A stretch of 64,000 bases of DNA, taken from contig NEEC01000004.1 in NCBI GenBank assembly GCA_002189035.1, forward strand, positions 372,001-436,000. Reading direction: 5' to 3'. The first letter of the stretch is position 1; each line of letters starts with the position of its first letter. Below, one piece after another: positions 61,769 to 64,000 of this stretch. Origin of the DNA: Utricularia gibba. Taxonomy: Eukaryota; Streptophyta; Magnoliopsida; Lamiales; Lentibulariaceae. The notes beneath the pieces were generated by a model, which did no database searches, was not told where the DNA came from, and was given only the letters and a program-made list of their open reading frames with translations. Both the position numbers and the translations under genes were made by a program.

Positions 61769-62490
61769 AGACTAAGCATCATTCCACAGGATCCAGCCAT
61801 GTTCGAGGGAAGTGTTAGAGGAAATCTTGATCCATTAGGACAGCACCCAGATGACGAAATTTGGAGGGTAAAAATCCTACACATAAACAAAGTTTCATGC
61901 AGCAGACTAGACATTCAATAAAATTCGTGTGCAGGCACTAGACAAATGTCAACTAGGAGATTTGGTGCGCCAAAAGCCAGAGAAACTGGAAGCTGTTGGT
62001 ATGTTTCATTTTCATTACTGCAAAAGCTTACGTGAAATCTTCGAATTCAGTTAAAGAACTACAGATTTTTACAGTGGTGGAAAATGGGGACAACTGGAGT
62101 GTGGGTCAAAGGCAGCTATTCTGTCTTGGAAGAGCTCTACTGAAGAAAAGCAGCATTCTTGTTCTCGATGAAGCAACAGCATCAGTTGACTCTGCAACGG
62201 ATGGAATAATTCAGAAGATTATAGGGGAGGAATTCAAGGAGCGAACGATTATCACAATAGCACACCGGATCCACACAGTTATAGACAGTGATCTTGTCTT
62301 GGTACTAAGTGATGGTAAGAGAAGTGATTCACTTTCTGTCTCTCTCGTTTCTCTTGAAGATTCTCGATTAAAAAGACACCTTCTTTGAGCAGGAAGAATA
62401 GCGGAGTACGATACGCCATCTAAACTGCTGGAACAAGAGAACTCTCTCTTCTCCAAACTGATCAAGGAGTATTCACACAGACTAGGGTGA

Positions 62491-63297
62491 GAAAGCTCGA
62501 AGCTTTGAAACAAGAGGGAGAGCATAAAAAATGAAAGTGTACCTACTTCATTTTTGGTCTTTTGATGTACTACTGCAAACCGGAGTGACGGGTTCTTTAA
62601 CCCCATGAATGGGAATGACTGTTCTACTTGCTTTTATTACGTGGTTTTTTATGGTAAAAATCGATACTTTCCAAAAAATGGATATGTGAAATCATTAATG
62701 TCGGGACAAAAGATTCATTCTTTTCTTGAATCAACGGAGCGACGCGAGCTCTCGCTTTCAGATCTCGGAGAATCCGGTCATTTGTAGCGCTCCCGTGTTA
62801 CTTGACAAATCTTCACACCCCGAATCCCTGCGAATTCGGTTCTGTGTTATGGATAAACTGGTATCTCTCTCCCTCTCATGGTGTTTTACGAGTTTCCATT
62901 TTTTCATTTCGGCTTCTACAAACGAGTTTGTGTCCCATTTGCGAAAAGGGGTTTGGGCTTTTCTTGCTTGTGAATGCGTTTGTGGGATAACTTGGTGGAT
63001 GATAGGTTCTGTGTGTTCTCTTTGATTCGTTCTGTTGAAAAGACGTGACATTCATTTCCTTGGTGTGAGTTCTAACAAACATCCCGAAAAATTTGTTCTT
63101 GAAAATCGTAGTTAGTTCTTATGTAGGTTTGTCATACTATTTCTTTTGTTTTAAAATGAAACGGCGAGCCGAGATGTCTGGCGATTAAGCCGCAAAATCC
63201 CCCATGTTTCCTAGGGAATTTTCCTGATACATGTTAGATCAAACTTAAAAAGCATTGGATTCTCTAGTTTTATTTAACGCCGCTGTATCTCAGCCTA
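62491..63297. other. ABCC 3' flank and spacer
   Basis: A possible short first exon (ATG GATAAACTG, then GT at about 62861) could belong to the next frame, but the phases do not agree. No other gene is seen. Confidence 0.3.
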
Positions 63298-63618
63298 GTG
63301 AAGGTTCGTATATCTGGACTTACCTTTCGCCGCAATGTTCAGGACGAAAACCCGCCTTACGAGAGCAAGACTGAACCTGCAAAAGAGTTTGAGGAAGATG
63401 TGACTCGTGAATCCCTGATCGAAATAGCTTATTTAGCACCCAACAACGGTGTAGCTGCTGCACCCATGTCACCCAAATATGCAAACATCAATAAGGCTGA
63501 TGAGCCTCTCATCCATGATGGAAAGGAATTATACCGGGACAAGCTCATATCCATTTCGAATGCACCATCACCTGCAGCGAATGCGCAACCGCACCTTTCG
63601 CCTCAAATTGATGCTTAA
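63298..63618 (+). CDS. Possible last exon of an unrecognised gene
   Basis: A frame open for about 107 codons follows an AG-bordered splice-like site (TATCTCAG) and ends in TAA at 63616-63618. It reads KVRISGLTFRRNVQDENPPY, then an acidic segment and a Pro/Ala/Ser tail (SPAANAQPHLSPQIDA). There is no start codon at its left end, so an upstream exon is needed. The candidate near 62849 does not join in phase. Codon use and the soluble, mixed composition look like real coding sequence. I do not recognise the family. Confidence 0.45.
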   Translation: MKVRISGLTFRRNVQDENPPYESKTEPAKEFEEDVTRESLIEIAYLAPNNGVAAAPMSPKYANINKADEPLIHDGKELYRDKLISISNAPSPAANAQPHLSPQIDA

Positions 63619-64000
63619 GAAGCTATCTTTAGGCTTCCCTTTAACTTTGTAATGAAACTATGCAACTGCTGCATCAAAGATGTTGATTGGGTTTTCACCC
63701 GTTTGTTTTTGCTGATGGCTCTGTGACCTACTACACCTTTGTGTTTATCCTTGAATATTGAATATGAAAGAAAAGTTTCGATCTTGTGCATGTGAAACAT
63801 AGATTCGGAATATATGTTCTTGAAATGGGGCGTTGAATGAGGAATGTCTAAGATGCTGAATGATTATCTGATACTAGATTATGACGTGTTATGAGTGTCT
63901 AAAAATCTGCGAAGATCTGGAGCCTGTTGGTTTGGGGCCCTCTACCAAGACATGAGTTTGATTCCACTGGAAAGCCTTGCAATGCAAGTGGTGAGGATTA
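63619..64000. other. 3' flank at the window end
   Basis: AT-rich downstream sequence without a gene, consistent with the 3' untranslated region of the preceding frame. Confidence 0.35.

Larger units (their letters stand above)
50947..62490 (+). pseudogene. ABCC (MRP) transporter gene disrupted by a copia insertion and a frame break
   Basis: Without the insert the exons encode about 1506 residues of a full ABCC transporter. ABCC proteins are typically vacuolar pumps for glutathione and other conjugates. Exons: 50947-50983, 51763-54121, 54211-54297, 54365-55018, 55092-55256, 55323-55617, 55696-55910, 55990-56201 plus 61774-61867, 61935-61998, 62075-62314 and 62393-62490. The order is TMD0, TMD1, NBD1 (Walker [10 protein letters not shown], signature MSGGQKQR, Walker [12 protein letters not shown]), TMD2 and NBD2 (Walker A GRTGSGKST, signature WSVGQRQL, Walker [12 protein letters not shown]). 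Two defects are seen. A copia element sits between NBD2 Walker A and its signature. In exon 2 the frame breaks at GG 53653-53654, just before NBD1; one extra base restores phase. All other splice sites and motifs are intact, so the loss is recent or partly an assembly artefact. AtABCC3-like clade by overall sequence. Confidence 0.88.

Overview
The window is nuclear DNA from a flowering plant, probably a eudicot. Nearly every gene is broken up by short GT-AG introns and encodes a protein of a plant or general eukaryotic family. The spacers are AT-rich, and LTR retrotransposon sequences are present. There are no operons, CRISPR arrays or bacterial-style signals. The species cannot be named from the sequence alone.

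Layout, left to right. 0-10 kb: the 3' end of an unrecognised gene; a 13-exon AtuA/DUF1446 gene; a two-LIM actin-binding-type gene; a small C2-domain gene (minus); PEX11 (minus). 10.4-11.7 kb: a solo LTR. 12.5-20.6 kb: a sterol C4-methyl oxidase gene and a large nucleotidyltransferase gene resembling Arabidopsis MEE44. 20.9-27.3 kb: a YqgF/RuvX-like nuclease gene (minus), an MLO gene facing away from it, and a UIM plus EF-hand gene (minus). 27.3-33.6 kb: a long AT-rich spacer around one intronless DREB-type AP2/ERF gene. 33.6-39.8 kb: a ubiquitin-conjugating enzyme gene, a decayed tandem copy of it, a trihelix factor and a DUF271-type glycosyltransferase (minus). 40.5-50 kb: a diverged tandem duplication, ALG8, a purine-permease relic, a small Cys-motif gene (minus) and a DRP1 dynamin gene. 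50.9-62.5 kb: an ABCC/MRP transporter gene split inside its second nucleotide-binding domain by a full-length Ty1/copia element whose two 445-bp LTRs look identical. The last 1.5 kb holds one unassigned open frame.

The genes are mostly unrelated housekeeping loci: peroxisome division, sterol synthesis, N-glycosylation, membrane fission, ubiquitin transfer and transport. Two points stand out. First, a very young copia insertion disrupts the ABCC transporter. Second, four otherwise well-preserved reading frames (MLO, trihelix, ABCC and copia pol) each break at a run of G, and each would be realigned by one extra base. That shared pattern points to base-calling or assembly deletions in G runs rather than four independent mutations. 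I did not find a clearly new multi-gene system. The least characterised coding genes here are the plant AtuA-family gene, the UIM/EF-hand gene and the CxxCLRERL gene.
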